A DNA stretch of 61,689 bases from Parvularcula sp. Lineage in GTDB: Bacteria > Pseudomonadota > Alphaproteobacteria > Caulobacterales > Parvularculaceae. The position numbers and the translations under genes were made by a program. This document shows positions 48,889-59,200 of this stretch, one piece after another. The notes beneath the pieces were generated by a model, which was not told where the DNA came from, did no database searches, and was given only the letters and a program-made list of their open reading frames with translations. The stretch covers positions 1 through 61,689 of the forward strand of contig PAIP01000040.1 in NCBI GenBank assembly GCA_002704915.1, in the 5' to 3' direction. Numbering within the stretch: the stretch's first letter is position 1; each line of letters opens with the position of its first letter.

Positions 48889-49000
48889 TATGTTTTGATT
48901 TTTTTTGTTCGTTGATAACTCCTCACAACTCTATTTTATCAAATCTATCTTCTTCCGTACTTTTATTCATTCCTTTTTCATCACAGATAGAGACTACTTT

Positions 49001-52000
49001 ATGTATTTGATTTTTGATACAGAAACCACGGGTTTGCCCAAACGTTGGGATGCCCCGATCACCGATACCGACAACTGGCCAAGATGCGTTCAGATAGCAT
49101 GGCAACTGCATGATGAGCTTGGTAATTTAATAGAGCACCAAGACTTTTTGATAAAACCCGAAGGGTTCAACATTCCCTACGAATCCGAACAGATACACGG
49201 GATATCCACAGCTTTGGCAGAAGAAAAAGGGGTTCCGCTGAACGAAGTTTTGGAAGCTTTCAACAAAGCATTGCAGCGCACCAAATTTGTTGTTGGCCAA
49301 AATGTGGGCTTCGACATCAATATCATGGGATGTGAGTTTTATCGTAGTCAAATGGAGAGCCCATTGACCGAACTCCCCGTTTTGGACACTTGTACGGAAC
49401 ATACTGCCGAACTTTGCAAAATACCGGGAGGGCGTGGAGGAAAATTCAAATTGCCCACCCTTACCGAACTGCACGAGTTTCTGTTCGGGGAACCCTTTGC
49501 GGAAGCACACAATGCAACCGCCGATGTAGAAGCCACCACCCGTTGTTTTTTGGAACTGATCCGCAAAAAACAGTACTCCTACCAAGAACTCGATGTTCAG
49601 CCCGACTATTTTGAGCGTTTCTCCGAGGCCAACCCAAAAGAGATAGAACTCATTGGGTTGAAGCACATCAACCTAAAGGCGGCTTCAAAAAAGATTGCAG
49701 ATGCCCTTTGGTCAGAAGATACCGGAAGTGTTTCGGACGAAAAAATCCAAGAGAATGTTGAGACTTTGGAGGACGTGCCGTTCGTCCACTTGCACAACCA
49801 CTCCCAATTCTCCGTATTGCAGTCCACCATCAATATAAAAGATTTGGTCAAGGCCACTGCCAAACATGGCATGCCCGCCGTTGCCCTTACCGACCACGCC
49901 AACATGATGGGGGCCTTTCACTTTGTGAAAGAAGTAATGGGCCACAACAAAGCCGTAAAGGCAAAAAACAAAGAGTTGGAGGAAAATGGCGAACAACCCA
50001 CGGAAAAAGAAATCACCCCCATTGTAGGTTGTGAATTCTTCGTCTGTGAAGACCACACCAATAAAAATGTAAAGGATTACGGGTACCAAATCGTGCTGTT
50101 GGCAAAAAACAAAAAAGGGTATCACAATCTGGCCAAAATGTCTTCCATTGCTTATACAGATGGATTTTACTACGTACCGAGAATCGACAAAAAAATTATT
50201 GAGCAATACAAGGAAGATGTGATTGCCCTTACCGGAAACCTGCATGGAGAAGTCCCCAATAAAATTTTGAACGTTGGCGAAAAACAGGCCGAAGAAGCTC
50301 TTTTGTGGTGGAAAGGACAATTTGGAGACGATTTTTACATCGAGATCATGCGTCACGGCCAAGAGGATGAAGACCGGGTCAACCAAGTTTTGGTCCGAAT
50401 GGCCAAAGACCATAATATTAAACTCGTTGCCACCAACAACACCTATTATTGCGATAAAAAGGATGCCGAAGCCCACGACATTCTATTGTGCGTAAAAGAC
50501 GGGGAAAAACGATCCACCCCTATTGGTCGAGGCAGGGGCTACCGCTACGGACTGCCCAACCAAGAATACTATTTCAAGTCTTCGGACGAAATGAAAGAGC
50601 TCTTTAAGGACCTTCCGGAAGCCATCCTAAATATTAAAGAGATCGTGGACAAAGTGGAGCCCTACGATCTTGCCAGTGACATTCTACTTCCAAAATTTGA
50701 TATTCCAGAAGATTTTAAAGATCCAGAAGATGAAATTGATGGTGGCAACCGTGGTGAAAATGCTTATCTGAGGCACATTACCTATAAAGGGGCCGAAAAA
50801 CGTTATGGAGAAATTACCGATGAAATCAGGGAAAGGATAGATTTTGAACTGGAAATCATCAAAAACTCCGGTTATCCAGGATATTTCCTGATTGTGGAAG
50901 ACTTTATCCGGGAAGCCAGAAAAATGGACGTATCCGTTGGACCGGGAAGGGGTTCGGCAGCAGGGTCGGTGGTAGCGTACTGTTTAACGATCACCAATAT
51001 CGACCCCATGAAGTACGACCTCCTTTTTGAGCGGTTCCTGAACCCGGACAGGGTGTCCATGCCGGATATCGATATTGATTTTGATGATGAAGGCCGTAGC
51101 CGCGTAATGGATTACGTGATCAATAAATACGGCGCCAACCAAGTGGCACAGATCATTACGTACGGTACCATGGCGGCGAAATCAGCTATCAGGGATACTG
51201 CACGGGTACTCGATTTGCCCTTAAGTGATGCGGACCGTATTGCCAAGTTGATACCAAATATGTCCAAACTGAACAAAATATTCGGGATGGACGAGGCAGA
51301 CCTGAAAAAGAAGTTTCGTTCCGACGAGCTGGAAAAAGTGTACGAACTCCTCAATATTGCGGAAACCGATGATTTGGAGGGGCAAACCGTTAAAATGGCC
51401 CGTATATTGGAAGGTTCGTTGCGAAATACCGGGATTCATGCTTGTGGTGTGATCATTACCCCGGACGACATCACCAACTTTGTGCCCGTAGCCGTCGCCA
51501 AGGATTCCGACCTCTACGTTACCCAATTTGACAACTCGGTCGTGGAGAGTGCCGGGCTTTTGAAAATGGATTTCTTGGGATTGAAGACCTTGACCTTGAT
51601 CAAGGACACGGTAAAAATTGTAAAGGCACGAACAGGAATAGATTTGGTGCCCGATGATTTCCCTTTGGATGATGAGAAAACGTTCGAACTCTTCCAACGT
51701 GGGGACACCATAGGGATATTCCAATACGAATCCCCTGGGATGCAAAAACACATGAAAAACCTAAAACCTACGGTTTTTGATGACCTTATTGCCATGAATG
51801 CCCTGTACAGGCCTGGGCCCATGGAATACATCCCAAGTTTTATCGCCCGTAAGCACGGTGAGGAAGAAATCACCTATGACCTCCCGGAGATGGAGGAATA
51901 CCTAAAGGAAACTTATGGAATCACCGTGTACCAAGAGCAGGTGATGTTGCTCTCCCAAAAATTGGCGGGATTCTCCAAAGGTGATGCCGATGTTTTGCGA

Positions 52001-53383
52001 AAAGCTATGGGTAAAAAGATTTTTGCCCTACTGGAAAAACTAAAGCCCCAGTTTTTGGATGGAGGGGAGAAAAACGGCCATCCACGGGACGTCCTCGAAA
52101 AAATCTGGAAGGATTGGGAAGCTTTTGCCTCCTACGCTTTCAACAAAAGTCACTCCACCTGTTATGCCTATATCGCCTACCAAACCGCATATTTGAAGGC
52201 CCACTACCCTGCCGAATATATGGCCGCAGTGTTGTCCAACAACATGAACGACATAAAGCAGGTAACCTTTTTTATGGAGGAATGTAAACGAATGGGACTG
52301 GAAGTTTTGGGACCGGATGTGAACGAATCCTACTATAAATTCGCTGTAAACAAAGACAATGCGATACGTTTTGGCATGGGCGCCATTAAAGGTGTCGGGC
52401 GTTCGGCAGTAGAGACCATTGTGGAAAACAGAAAAGATGGGCCGTACAAGTCCATATTTGACCTTGCAAAACGTGTGGATTTAAGAGCAGCCAATAAAAA
52501 AGCTTTTGAAAACCTTGCACTGGCAGGGGGGTTCGACTCCTTTGGGGATACGCATCGCGCTCAATATTTCCATGATGATGGCGATGGTATCTCTTTTTTG
52601 GAAAAAGCCATAAAATATGGTTCCAAGTTCCAAGAAAACCAAAATTCGTCACAAGTAAGCCTTTTTGGCGAGGCAAGCGAAGTACAGATCCCAGAGCCCG
52701 TTGTACCTCCATGTGAGGAATGGGGCACCATGGAAAAGCTCCGCCGTGAAAAAGAAGTGGTCGGCATTTATATTTCCGGTCACCCATTGGATGACTTTAA
52801 AAAGGAAATAAAGGCATTCTGCAAAAACACGGTAAGCGATTTTTCCCGTTTGGAAGAGTTTGTGAACAGGGAACTCACGGTTGCCGGGGTGATTACGGAT
52901 GTACAGCACCGCGTTTCCAAAAACGGCAAGGGCTGGGGACTTTTCACACTTGAGGATTACAATGAGTCGTACGAACTTCGGATTTTTGGGGAGGAGTATT
53001 TAAAGTTTCGTCATTTTTTAATGATCAATTCCTTTGTCCATGTCAGGGCCTTTGTTCGGGAGGGCTGGGTTAACCGAGATACGGGCAAAAAAGGTGAGCC
53101 AAGACTACAGTTCAATGATTTCAAACTGCTTCAGGATGTAATGGATGCCTTTGCGAAAAAGCTCACCATCAAATTGAACATTGATAGATTACAGGAACAA
53201 CGGATTAAAACATTGAAAGAAATGTTGAGATCGCATAAAGGCGACCATCCCATTAGTTTTGAAATTTATGAACTTAAAGAGCAGATCAAGCTAAAATTAT
53301 CCAGCCGAAAACAAAAGGTAAAGATCAATAGTGAGTTACTTTCTGAACTGGAAGCACACGAAATTCATTATAAGTTGAATTAG
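49001..53383 (+). CDS. dnaE: Replicative DNA polymerase III alpha subunit with N-terminal exonuclease
   Basis: A 1460-aa polymerase. ATG at 49001 (MYLIFDTETTGLP) is where conservation begins; the frame to 48905 is an extension. Residues 1-190 are a DnaQ-like 3'-5' exonuclease with ExoI FDTETTGLP, ExoII VGQNVGFDIN and ExoIII HNATADVEA. The PHP domain follows (FVHLHNHSQFSVLQS, about 265; VALTDHANMMG, about 295) with its metal ligands intact. The palm has GPGRGSAAGSVVAY (about 648) and MPDIDIDFDDEG (about 687). FNKSHSTCYAYIAYQ and an OB-fold near 1295-1375 follow. Fusing the proofreader to DnaE, as in PolC, is characteristic of this lineage. Confidence 0.95.
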   Translation: MYLIFDTETTGLPKRWDAPITDTDNWPRCVQIAWQLHDELGNLIEHQDFLIKPEGFNIPYESEQIHGISTALAEEKGVPLNEVLEAFNKALQRTKFVVGQNVGFDINIMGCEFYRSQMESPLTELPVLDTCTEHTAELCKIPGGRGGKFKLPTLTELHEFLFGEPFAEAHNATADVEATTRCFLELIRKKQYSYQELDVQPDYFERFSEANPKEIELIGLKHINLKAASKKIADALWSEDTGSVSDEKIQENVETLEDVPFVHLHNHSQFSVLQSTINIKDLVKATAKHGMPAVALTDHANMMGAFHFVKEVMGHNKAVKAKNKELEENGEQPTEKEITPIVGCEFFVCEDHTNKNVKDYGYQIVLLAKNKKGYHNLAKMSSIAYTDGFYYVPRIDKKIIEQYKEDVIALTGNLHGEVPNKILNVGEKQAEEALLWWKGQFGDDFYIEIMRHGQEDEDRVNQVLVRMAKDHNIKLVATNNTYYCDKKDAEAHDILLCVKDGEKRSTPIGRGRGYRYGLPNQEYYFKSSDEMKELFKDLPEAILNIKEIVDKVEPYDLASDILLPKFDIPEDFKDPEDEIDGGNRGENAYLRHITYKGAEKRYGEITDEIRERIDFELEIIKNSGYPGYFLIVEDFIREARKMDVSVGPGRGSAAGSVVAYCLTITNIDPMKYDLLFERFLNPDRVSMPDIDIDFDDEGRSRVMDYVINKYGANQVAQIITYGTMAAKSAIRDTARVLDLPLSDADRIAKLIPNMSKLNKIFGMDEADLKKKFRSDELEKVYELLNIAETDDLEGQTVKMARILEGSLRNTGIHACGVIITPDDITNFVPVAVAKDSDLYVTQFDNSVVESAGLLKMDFLGLKTLTLIKDTVKIVKARTGIDLVPDDFPLDDEKTFELFQRGDTIGIFQYESPGMQKHMKNLKPTVFDDLIAMNALYRPGPMEYIPSFIARKHGEEEITYDLPEMEEYLKETYGITVYQEQVMLLSQKLAGFSKGDADVLRKAMGKKIFALLEKLKPQFLDGGEKNGHPRDVLEKIWKDWEAFASYAFNKSHSTCYAYIAYQTAYLKAHYPAEYMAAVLSNNMNDIKQVTFFMEECKRMGLEVLGPDVNESYYKFAVNKDNAIRFGMGAIKGVGRSAVETIVENRKDGPYKSIFDLAKRVDLRAANKKAFENLALAGGFDSFGDTHRAQYFHDDGDGISFLEKAIKYGSKFQENQNSSQVSLFGEASEVQIPEPVVPPCEEWGTMEKLRREKEVVGIYISGHPLDDFKKEIKAFCKNTVSDFSRLEEFVNRELTVAGVITDVQHRVSKNGKGWGLFTLEDYNESYELRIFGEEYLKFRHFLMINSFVHVRAFVREGWVNRDTGKKGEPRLQFNDFKLLQDVMDAFAKKLTIKLNIDRLQEQRIKTLKEMLRSHKGDHPISFEIYELKEQIKLKLSSRKQKVKINSELLSELEAHEIHYKLN

Positions 53384-53456
53384 ACCATAATAATTACCAA
53401 TGGCGCAATAATTAAAACGAATACGCTGACCGTAAGGAAGGTGCACAATATTTGAC

Positions 53457-53464
53457 TAACTTTG
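53457..53464 (+). promoter_or_regulatory. -7 box of the thioredoxin gene
   Basis: TAACTTTG matches TAnnTTTG and lies 22 bp before the trxA ATG. A clear TTTG at the -33 spacing is not seen. Confidence 0.5.
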
Positions 53465-53485
53465 CGTAATATTAAAATAAATAAG

Positions 53486-53803
53486 ATGGCACTAGAAATA
53501 ACAGATGCAACTTTTGACGAAGTAGTTTTAAAAAGCGATAAACCTGTCCTAGTTGATTTTTGGGCAGCATGGTGCGGACCTTGTAGAATGGTAGGTCCGA
53601 TCATTGAAGAAGTAGGGCAAGAATACGAAGGCAAAGCTGTTGTTGGTAAGGTCGATGTGGATGCGAACCAACAATTTGCTGCCAAATACGGTGTACGTAA
53701 CATCCCCACTGTTTTGGTTTTTAAAGATGGTGAGGTTGTTAACCGTCAAGTAGGCGTATCCCCTAAGAAAGTTTATACCGATGCTATTGACGCAGCTTTG
53801 TAA
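53486..53803 (+). CDS. trxA: Thioredoxin
   Basis: A 105-aa cytosolic thioredoxin. ATG at 53486 (MALEITDATFDEVVLKS) is preferred over the frame to 53462. The redox site WCGPC is at about residues 28-32, preceded by FWAAW; the cis-Pro is in NIPTVLVF (about 74). It reduces protein disulfides with NADPH via thioredoxin reductase. It has its own -7 box and a strong terminator, so it is monocistronic. Confidence 0.96.
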   Translation: MALEITDATFDEVVLKSDKPVLVDFWAAWCGPCRMVGPIIEEVGQEYEGKAVVGKVDVDANQQFAAKYGVRNIPTVLVFKDGEVVNRQVGVSPKKVYTDAIDAAL

Positions 53804-53825
53804 AACTGCTTAGATTACAGTATTT

Positions 53826-53859
53826 TAAAAAAGGTTTGGCAAATGCCAAACCTTTTTTA
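53826..53859 (+). terminator. Strong Rho-independent terminator of trxA
   Basis: AAAAAAGGTTTGGCA and TGCCAAACCTTTTTT pair perfectly around a two-base centre and end in a T-run. It can work on both strands. Confidence 0.93.
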
Positions 53860-53885
53860 TTTTATCTTGTCCTCATAAAACAGAT

Positions 53886-54815
53886 ATGGACGTACGATCG
53901 GAACTTGGCAAAGCAAAGCTTTTTAAAAACTTGGAACTTTTGGCCCACCAAATTGTGGAAGGGTTCATCAGTGGCATTCATAAAAGTCCGTTCCATGGGT
54001 TCTCTGCAGAGTTTGCGGAACACAAGATTTATAACCCCGGGCAAAGCACAAAACATATTGATTGGAAACTTTTTGCCAAAACAGACCGTCTTTATACCAA
54101 ACGCTTTGAAGACGAGACCAACCTGCGTTGCCACATGATTTTGGATAATTCCGCCTCCATGTATTATCCGGAAACCAAGGAATTGTCCATCGATAACCTC
54201 AATAAAATCGGGTTCGGGGTCCTGTCCATTGCCGCATTGATGCAGGTTTTGAAAAAGCAACGGGATGCAGTGGGGTTGAGCATTTATTCCGACACTTATG
54301 ATTTCCATGCATCAGAAAAGAACAGCGAGCGACATTTTCAAATGCTATATTCCAAATTGAACGAGGTTGCTGCCCATAAAAATCAAACAAAAGAAACAAA
54401 AACATACACGTTCCTGCATCAAATTGCTGAGAAAATCCATCGAAGAAGCCTTATTTTTCTGTTCACGGACATGTTTCAGACAGAAACGGAAGAGGATCGG
54501 CTCTTTGAAGCACTACGCCACCTCAAATACAACAAACATGCTGTCGTTCTTTTTCACCTTCTGGACCAAGAACACGAGCTAAATTTTGATTTCGACAATG
54601 CTCCAAAACGTTTTGTGGATGTGGAGACCGGAGCACATGTGGACCTCTACGCTGATTCCATAAAAAAGGCCTACACCGAAAAAGTATTGCAATACCAAAG
54701 GGACCTAAAACTAAAATGTGGTCAGTACAATATAAAATATGTTGGTGTGGACATTAGGTCGGATTTCTCCCAAGTATTAAATTCCTTTATGATCGAACGG
54801 CAAAAATTCGTTTAA
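53886..54815 (+). CDS. DUF58 protein (VWA-like fold)
   Basis: A 309-aa soluble DUF58 protein. FHGFSAEFAEHKIYNPG and HIDWKLFAKTDRLYTKRFEDE (about 32-80) are the DUF58 core. LRCHMILDNSASMYYP (about 80-96) is the degenerate MIDAS DxSxS motif of a von Willebrand A fold. Family members usually pair with MoxR AAA+ ATPases and work in envelope or stress assembly; no MoxR gene is in view. It has no transmembrane segment. It starts about 27 bp after the trxA terminator, so an own promoter near it is expected but not clear. Confidence 0.9.
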   Translation: MDVRSELGKAKLFKNLELLAHQIVEGFISGIHKSPFHGFSAEFAEHKIYNPGQSTKHIDWKLFAKTDRLYTKRFEDETNLRCHMILDNSASMYYPETKELSIDNLNKIGFGVLSIAALMQVLKKQRDAVGLSIYSDTYDFHASEKNSERHFQMLYSKLNEVAAHKNQTKETKTYTFLHQIAEKIHRRSLIFLFTDMFQTETEEDRLFEALRHLKYNKHAVVLFHLLDQEHELNFDFDNAPKRFVDVETGAHVDLYADSIKKAYTEKVLQYQRDLKLKCGQYNIKYVGVDIRSDFSQVLNSFMIERQKFV

Positions 54816-54834
54816 TTATTTTTTAAAAAAATGT

Positions 54835-54866
54835 TTTGTCGAATCCGAAATGAGAATGTATATTTG
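54835..54866 (+). promoter_or_regulatory. Bacteroidota-type promoter of tRNA-Asp
   Basis: TTTG (54835-54838), 20-nt spacer, TATATTTG (54859-54866): a full consensus match about 75 bp upstream of the tRNA. Confidence 0.85.
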
Positions 54867-54941
54867 CACTCGCTTTAAAAAAGCAAATGAACAAGATTTG
54901 AATCCGACTGTTGTCGGAGTCTCAGTAAAGATAAAATCATT

Positions 54942-55018
54942 GGTCTGGTAGTTCAGTTGGTTAGAATACCTGCCTGTCACGCAGGGGGTCGCGGGTTCGA
55001 GTCCCGTCCAGACCGCCA
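54942..55018 (+). tRNA. tRNA-Asp (anticodon GTC)
   Basis: 77 nt with acceptor arms GGTCTGG/CCAGACC, discriminator G and encoded CCA (55016-55018). The anticodon loop CTGTCAC within CCTGC/GCAGG gives GTC. GGTTCGAGTCC forms the T-loop. The gene stands alone with its own promoter and terminator. Confidence 0.97.
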
Positions 55019-55026
55019 GTAAAATC

Positions 55027-55054
55027 AAGCCCTCACAGATGTGGGGGCTTTTTT
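55027..55054 (+). terminator. Rho-independent terminator of tRNA-Asp
   Basis: AAGCCCTCAC and GTGGGGGCTT pair (one G-U) around AGAT and run into TTTT, 8 bp after the tRNA. Confidence 0.9.
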
Positions 55055-55261
55055 GTTTCCAAAAAGTGCATACTTTGTGCATAGTCTCTATTTTCTAATC
55101 AAACTTTAACATTTCTTAACATAAATGAAGGTAATTATAATTTTCCCTGATAAAATTTCAAAAATAGTCCGAATGTTGCTTATCAATAAATCCTGTAAGT
55201 GAAGTTGGTTGCTCTCACATCGTTTATTTGAACTTTGTTTTTATTTCGTTTCGTACCAATC
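55055..55261. other. Gene-free AT-rich spacer before the IS remnant
   Basis: About 200 bp without a recognisable reading frame, promoter pair or RNA fold. It does not look like the 5' part of the TPR gene whose 3' end lies beyond the IS remnant, so host sequence was probably lost when the element inserted or decayed. Confidence 0.5.
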
Positions 55262-55290
55262 TGCAAAAAACGGGCATAGTATACCACCTT

Positions 55291-55360
55291 CGGCGGGTCA
55301 AAGTGAGCCACCCGCGGCGGACCAAAGTGAGCATAGTGGGGCGGATGAAAGTGAGCCACT
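55291..55360. repeat. Three IS21 left-end repeats
   Basis: CGGCGGGTCAAAGTGAGCC (from 55291), GGCGGACCAAAGTGAGCA (from 55315) and GGGCGGATGAAAGTGAGCC (from 55339) share GCGG..NAAAGTGAGC at about 24-bp intervals. Multiple terminal repeats of this kind are bound by IstA in the IS21 family. Confidence 0.8.
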
Positions 55361-55413
55361 AAAAAGATCGATTCTATTTGTGTGTTGCGATGGTTTCTTT
55401 TGTAAAAAAGACC

Positions 55414-56060
55414 ATGGCGAACAAACAGATAGATATGCGAAAGGCAAAAAGGATTTACAAATTGTACGGCGAGGGGGCCAGCAAGCGACACATCAGCAAG
55501 GAACTTGGCATCTCCCGCAACACGGTGGCCAAGTACATCGAGTTCTTCAAGTGCTACAGACTGACGCCCTACGAGGTCTCGGAGATGACCCTGGAGGAGA
55601 TCCACAGGCTCTTCAAGGCGGACCAAAAGCCCAAGAGCGAACAGCTGAGGACCTTGGAGCGGTACTTCCCCTATTTTGACAGGGAACTCCGCAAAACGGG
55701 GGTCACGCGACAGTTGCTCTGGGAAGAGTATCATGCGAAGCACCCGGACGGGTTCAAGCTCTCCCAGTTCAGGTACTGGTACCGTGAATGGACAAAGGAG
55801 ACATCGCCAGTGATGCACTTCACCCATAAGGCGGGCGACAAGCTCTTCATCGATTTTACGGGCAAAAAGCTCCATATAACGGACAAATATACGGGAGAGA
55901 TCCAGGAACTCGAGGTATACCTGTGCGTACTGGGCAGCAGCCATTACACCTACGTGGAGGCCTGTCGGAGCCAGAAACTGGAGGACTTCATGCGATGTAC
56001 CGAGAACGCACTGTGGTTCTATGGCGGGGTCCCCCGTGCCCTGGTGACCGACAACTGGCA
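55414..56060 (+). pseudogene. istA: istA transposase, 3'-truncated
   Basis: ATG at 55414 (MANKQIDMRKAKRIYKLYGE) gives about 215 codons of an IS21 IstA. The helix-turn-helix GASKRHISKELGISRNTVAKYI is near residues 20-42. The integrase core begins with KLFIDFTGKKLHI (first catalytic Asp, about 150) and reaches ALVTDNW (second Asp, about 213), where identity stops. IstA is usually about 500 aa, so the third catalytic residue and the C-terminal domain are missing and the protein cannot transpose. The frame continues for some 20 codons of unrelated sequence before its stop at 56127. Confidence 0.85.
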
Positions 56061-56183
56061 GACTTTCAATTACAGGCCGGACAGAAGGATGAAGCCATCA
56101 AGAACTACAAAAAAAGTTTGGAACTGAATCCAGATAATGAGCAAGCCATTCAACAACTGCAAAAATTGGAACATCGGCAATAA
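56061..56183 (+). pseudogene. 3' end of a TPR-containing gene cut by the IS remnant
   Basis: In a frame different from istA, 56061-56183 encodes a TPR-like end, DFQLQAGQKDEAIKNYKKSL followed by ELNPDNEQAIQQLQ and a stop. This is the last helix pair of a TPR unit. The upstream part of the gene is not present on the other side of the IS sequence, so insertion was accompanied by a deletion. TPR tails like this end many Bacteroidota serine hydrolases, but the parent gene cannot be named. Confidence 0.7.
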
Positions 56184-56274
56184 AGGAAAGCCTTTTCCCT
56201 AAGCCAATTTAATAAATTACGGCGGCTAAAAGATTATTTAATAACTTGTAAGAGAATAATCTAATACTGATCTA

Positions 56275-59200
56275 ATGGCCTTTAACTATAAAAAGTGGAA
56301 CATCCTTATGGGTTGGGGAGTGTTCCTGCTCAGTCTATTGGTATATACATTAACGGTTGAACCCACAGTAAGCTTTTGGGATTCTGGTGAATATATCGCC
56401 TCATCAGCCAAATTGCAGATTGCCCATCCACCGGGAGCACCTTTGCTCCAGATGATAGGGGCGTTTTTTGCCCAATTTGCCCTAGAAGCTGATCAAGTGG
56501 CCAAAATGGTAAACTACATGTCCGTTCTCTCATCGGCTTTTACCATTCTTTTTCTTTTTTGGACCATTACCAACCTTACCAAAAAATTGGTTGCAAAAAA
56601 TGGGGCCTTTACCGATAACAAAGCTTTTATGGTACTGACCAGCGGCCTAGTGGGAAGCCTGACCTATACATTTTCGGATAGTTTTTGGTTCAATGCAGTT
56701 GAAACCGAGGTCTATGCAATGGCCAGTTTGATCATAGCGTTACTCATTTATTTGGGAATACGTTGGACAGATGATCTTGATGAACCAAGGGGAAATCGAT
56801 GGCTGTTACTGATTACTTTTATAATAGGCCTGACCTTTGGTGTACAGTTTATGGGGTTCTTGGCGATACCGGCAATTGTGTTGATGTACTTTTTCAAAAA
56901 ACATAAGAGTATGTCACCAAAGAAGTTCATTGTGGCCAATTTCGTCGCTATCGGTATCCTGCTGTTGATTTTTAAGTTTTCATTGACCTATGTGCTTAAA
57001 CTTTTTGGTTGGAGCGAGGTCTTTTTTGTAAACAACTTTGGACTTCCCTTTAATTCGGGGACTATTTTAATGGGTCTGTTCCTTATAACATTATTTTGGA
57101 TGGGGCTGAGATATACCAAAAACAAGGGTTTTGTTAATGCCAACACTTCCATATTGGCCTTAGCATTCCTTTTTATGGGGTTTTCCACTTGGTTGATGAT
57201 GCCCATTCGAGCCAATGCACATGTGGTCATCAATGAAAATGACCCCTCCGATGCACGCGCACTTTTGGCCTATTACAACAGGGAACAATACCCGAGTGCG
57301 GAAAGTCCCTTTTATGGTGCCTATTACAGCAATAGGTTTGGAGATTTTGGGGAACCGATGGATGACAAACCCAAATATGAAAAGAATGAGGCATTGGGGA
57401 GGTACGTGGTTGTCAACAAATACGAGGATGCAAACCAAAAGCCTGATAAAAGACATGTGGGATTGCTTCCAAGACTCTGGAGCGATCAACATGCGGAAAG
57501 CTATATCGCTTATTTCGGGCCATTGGATTTTGAGGTAAAACCAAAGTTCAGAGGGAACAAGGAAATTGCCCTGACCATTGCCCAAATTAAAACGGGTTTC
57601 CAGAACGGAGATTTGGACGCTTCCGATTATGTCCGTGCATTGGAGACACTTGATGAATATATTACCGTTCATCCACCCACTCTTTGGCAAAATTTGGAGT
57701 ATATGTTATCCTATCAGTTTGGATATATGTATTTCAGATACCTGATGTGGAATTTTACAGGTCGACAGAATGACTTACAGGGGCGTTATGATGGCAATGG
57801 GGAATGGCTCAGTGGCATACAGTTTTTGGACGAAGCCCGATTGGGCAATCAAAAATATCTGCCACAGGATGACCTGAAGAACAAGGCGCGAAATACCTAT
57901 TACTTCCTTCCTTTGATTTTAGGATTATTGGGCTTGGTGTTTCAGCTTTCCAAGAACCCGAAACAGTTTTGGGTCTTTTTTGTGTTCTTCATGTTTACGG
58001 GATTGGCCATTCAGTTTTATACCAATCCTACAATTTTTCAGCCTAGGGAGCGTGATTATTCTTTGGTGGGATCATTTTATGTCTTCTCCTTGTGGGTTGG
58101 AATGGGTGTATATGGCTTATATGAAATGGTAAAAAGCATGGGGCGTTACCGAATCGTTTCTCGTGGATTGGCGGTCATATGTTTGGCCTGTGCACCTGTG
58201 TTGATGGCCTTTCAAAATTGGGACGATCATGACCGATCCAATAAATTTACTGCAAGAGCAGCCGCTAAGGCATATTTGGATTCGGTGCAGGAAAATGCTG
58301 GCGGCATACTTTTCACCATAGGGGATATCGATACTTTCCCATTGTGGTATGCACAGGATATCGAGAATTATAGAACAGATGTTAGGGTTGTGGTCTCAGG
58401 ATACTTATCAACCGACTGGTACATTGATCAGATGAAGCGTAAAGCGTATGAAAGTGATGCCATTCCATCCCAAATGACACATGACAAGTACCATTACGGT
58501 GCCAGAGATGTGGTTTACTACAGACCCATTCAAGGTCTAAAGGATAAAAGATGGGAAATAAAAGACTTTATGAACTGGATTGCCAGTGACCACCCAAGGA
58601 CCAAAATTGGATATTTGTTTGAGAGCAATGGGGCCGATTTAAGTCAATATTCCGATTACACCAAAGAACTTGTTTATTATCCCACAAATAAAATTCGGAT
58701 TCCTGTCAATAAGGAGAATGTTCTAAGTTCGGGATTGATCAAAGCAGAGGATGCAGACCTTATCGTGGACTATATTGACATTGATCTACCAGAGACAGGA
58801 CTTACCAAAAACCGGATAATGATGTTGGACGTTTTGGCCAACAATGATTGGCAACGGCCCATTTATTTTTCAGGGGGCAGCTATGATGACGCTGAGTATA
58901 TTTGGATGAAGGACTACCTTCAGTTGGAGGGATTGGCCTATAAGTTGATTCCCATCAAAACGCCCAATAACAATTCAATTGAATTGGGACGCATGGATAC
59001 GGAATTGATGTACCAGAAGGTCATGGATTGGGAATGGGGCAATTCAGGAAGCCCTGAAATTTATCATGATCCCGAAACAAGAAAACACTTTGGGGTCATA
59101 GTGAGAAGCACAGTTGGCCGCTTGACCGAACAGCTCATCCAAGAAGGTAAAATTCACAAGGCACGGAACATTGTTGAATTGATCATGGAAAAAGTACCAG

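Larger units (their letters stand above)
55262..56060 (+). mobile_element. IS21-family element, left part only
   Basis: The left end with repeated transposase-binding sites and the 5' three-fifths of istA are present. The rest of istA, istB and the right end are missing. The composition is clearly more GC-rich than the surroundings, and the right border falls abruptly into a TPR coding frame at about 56060. The exact left tip is uncertain. Confidence 0.8.

Noticed and set aside
48905-49000. N-terminal extension of dnaE
   Set aside because: The exonuclease motif MYLIFDTETTGLP begins at 49001; the extra 32 codons have no domain content.
53380-53709. 109-codon minus-strand frame over the thioredoxin gene
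   Set aside because: It is the complement of trxA, whose family, promoter box and terminator are clear; the minus frame shows no family pattern.
55183-55944. 253-codon minus-strand frame across the IS21 left end
   Set aside because: It is antisense to istA and runs through the terminal repeats; the length comes from the GC-rich composition of the IS sequence.
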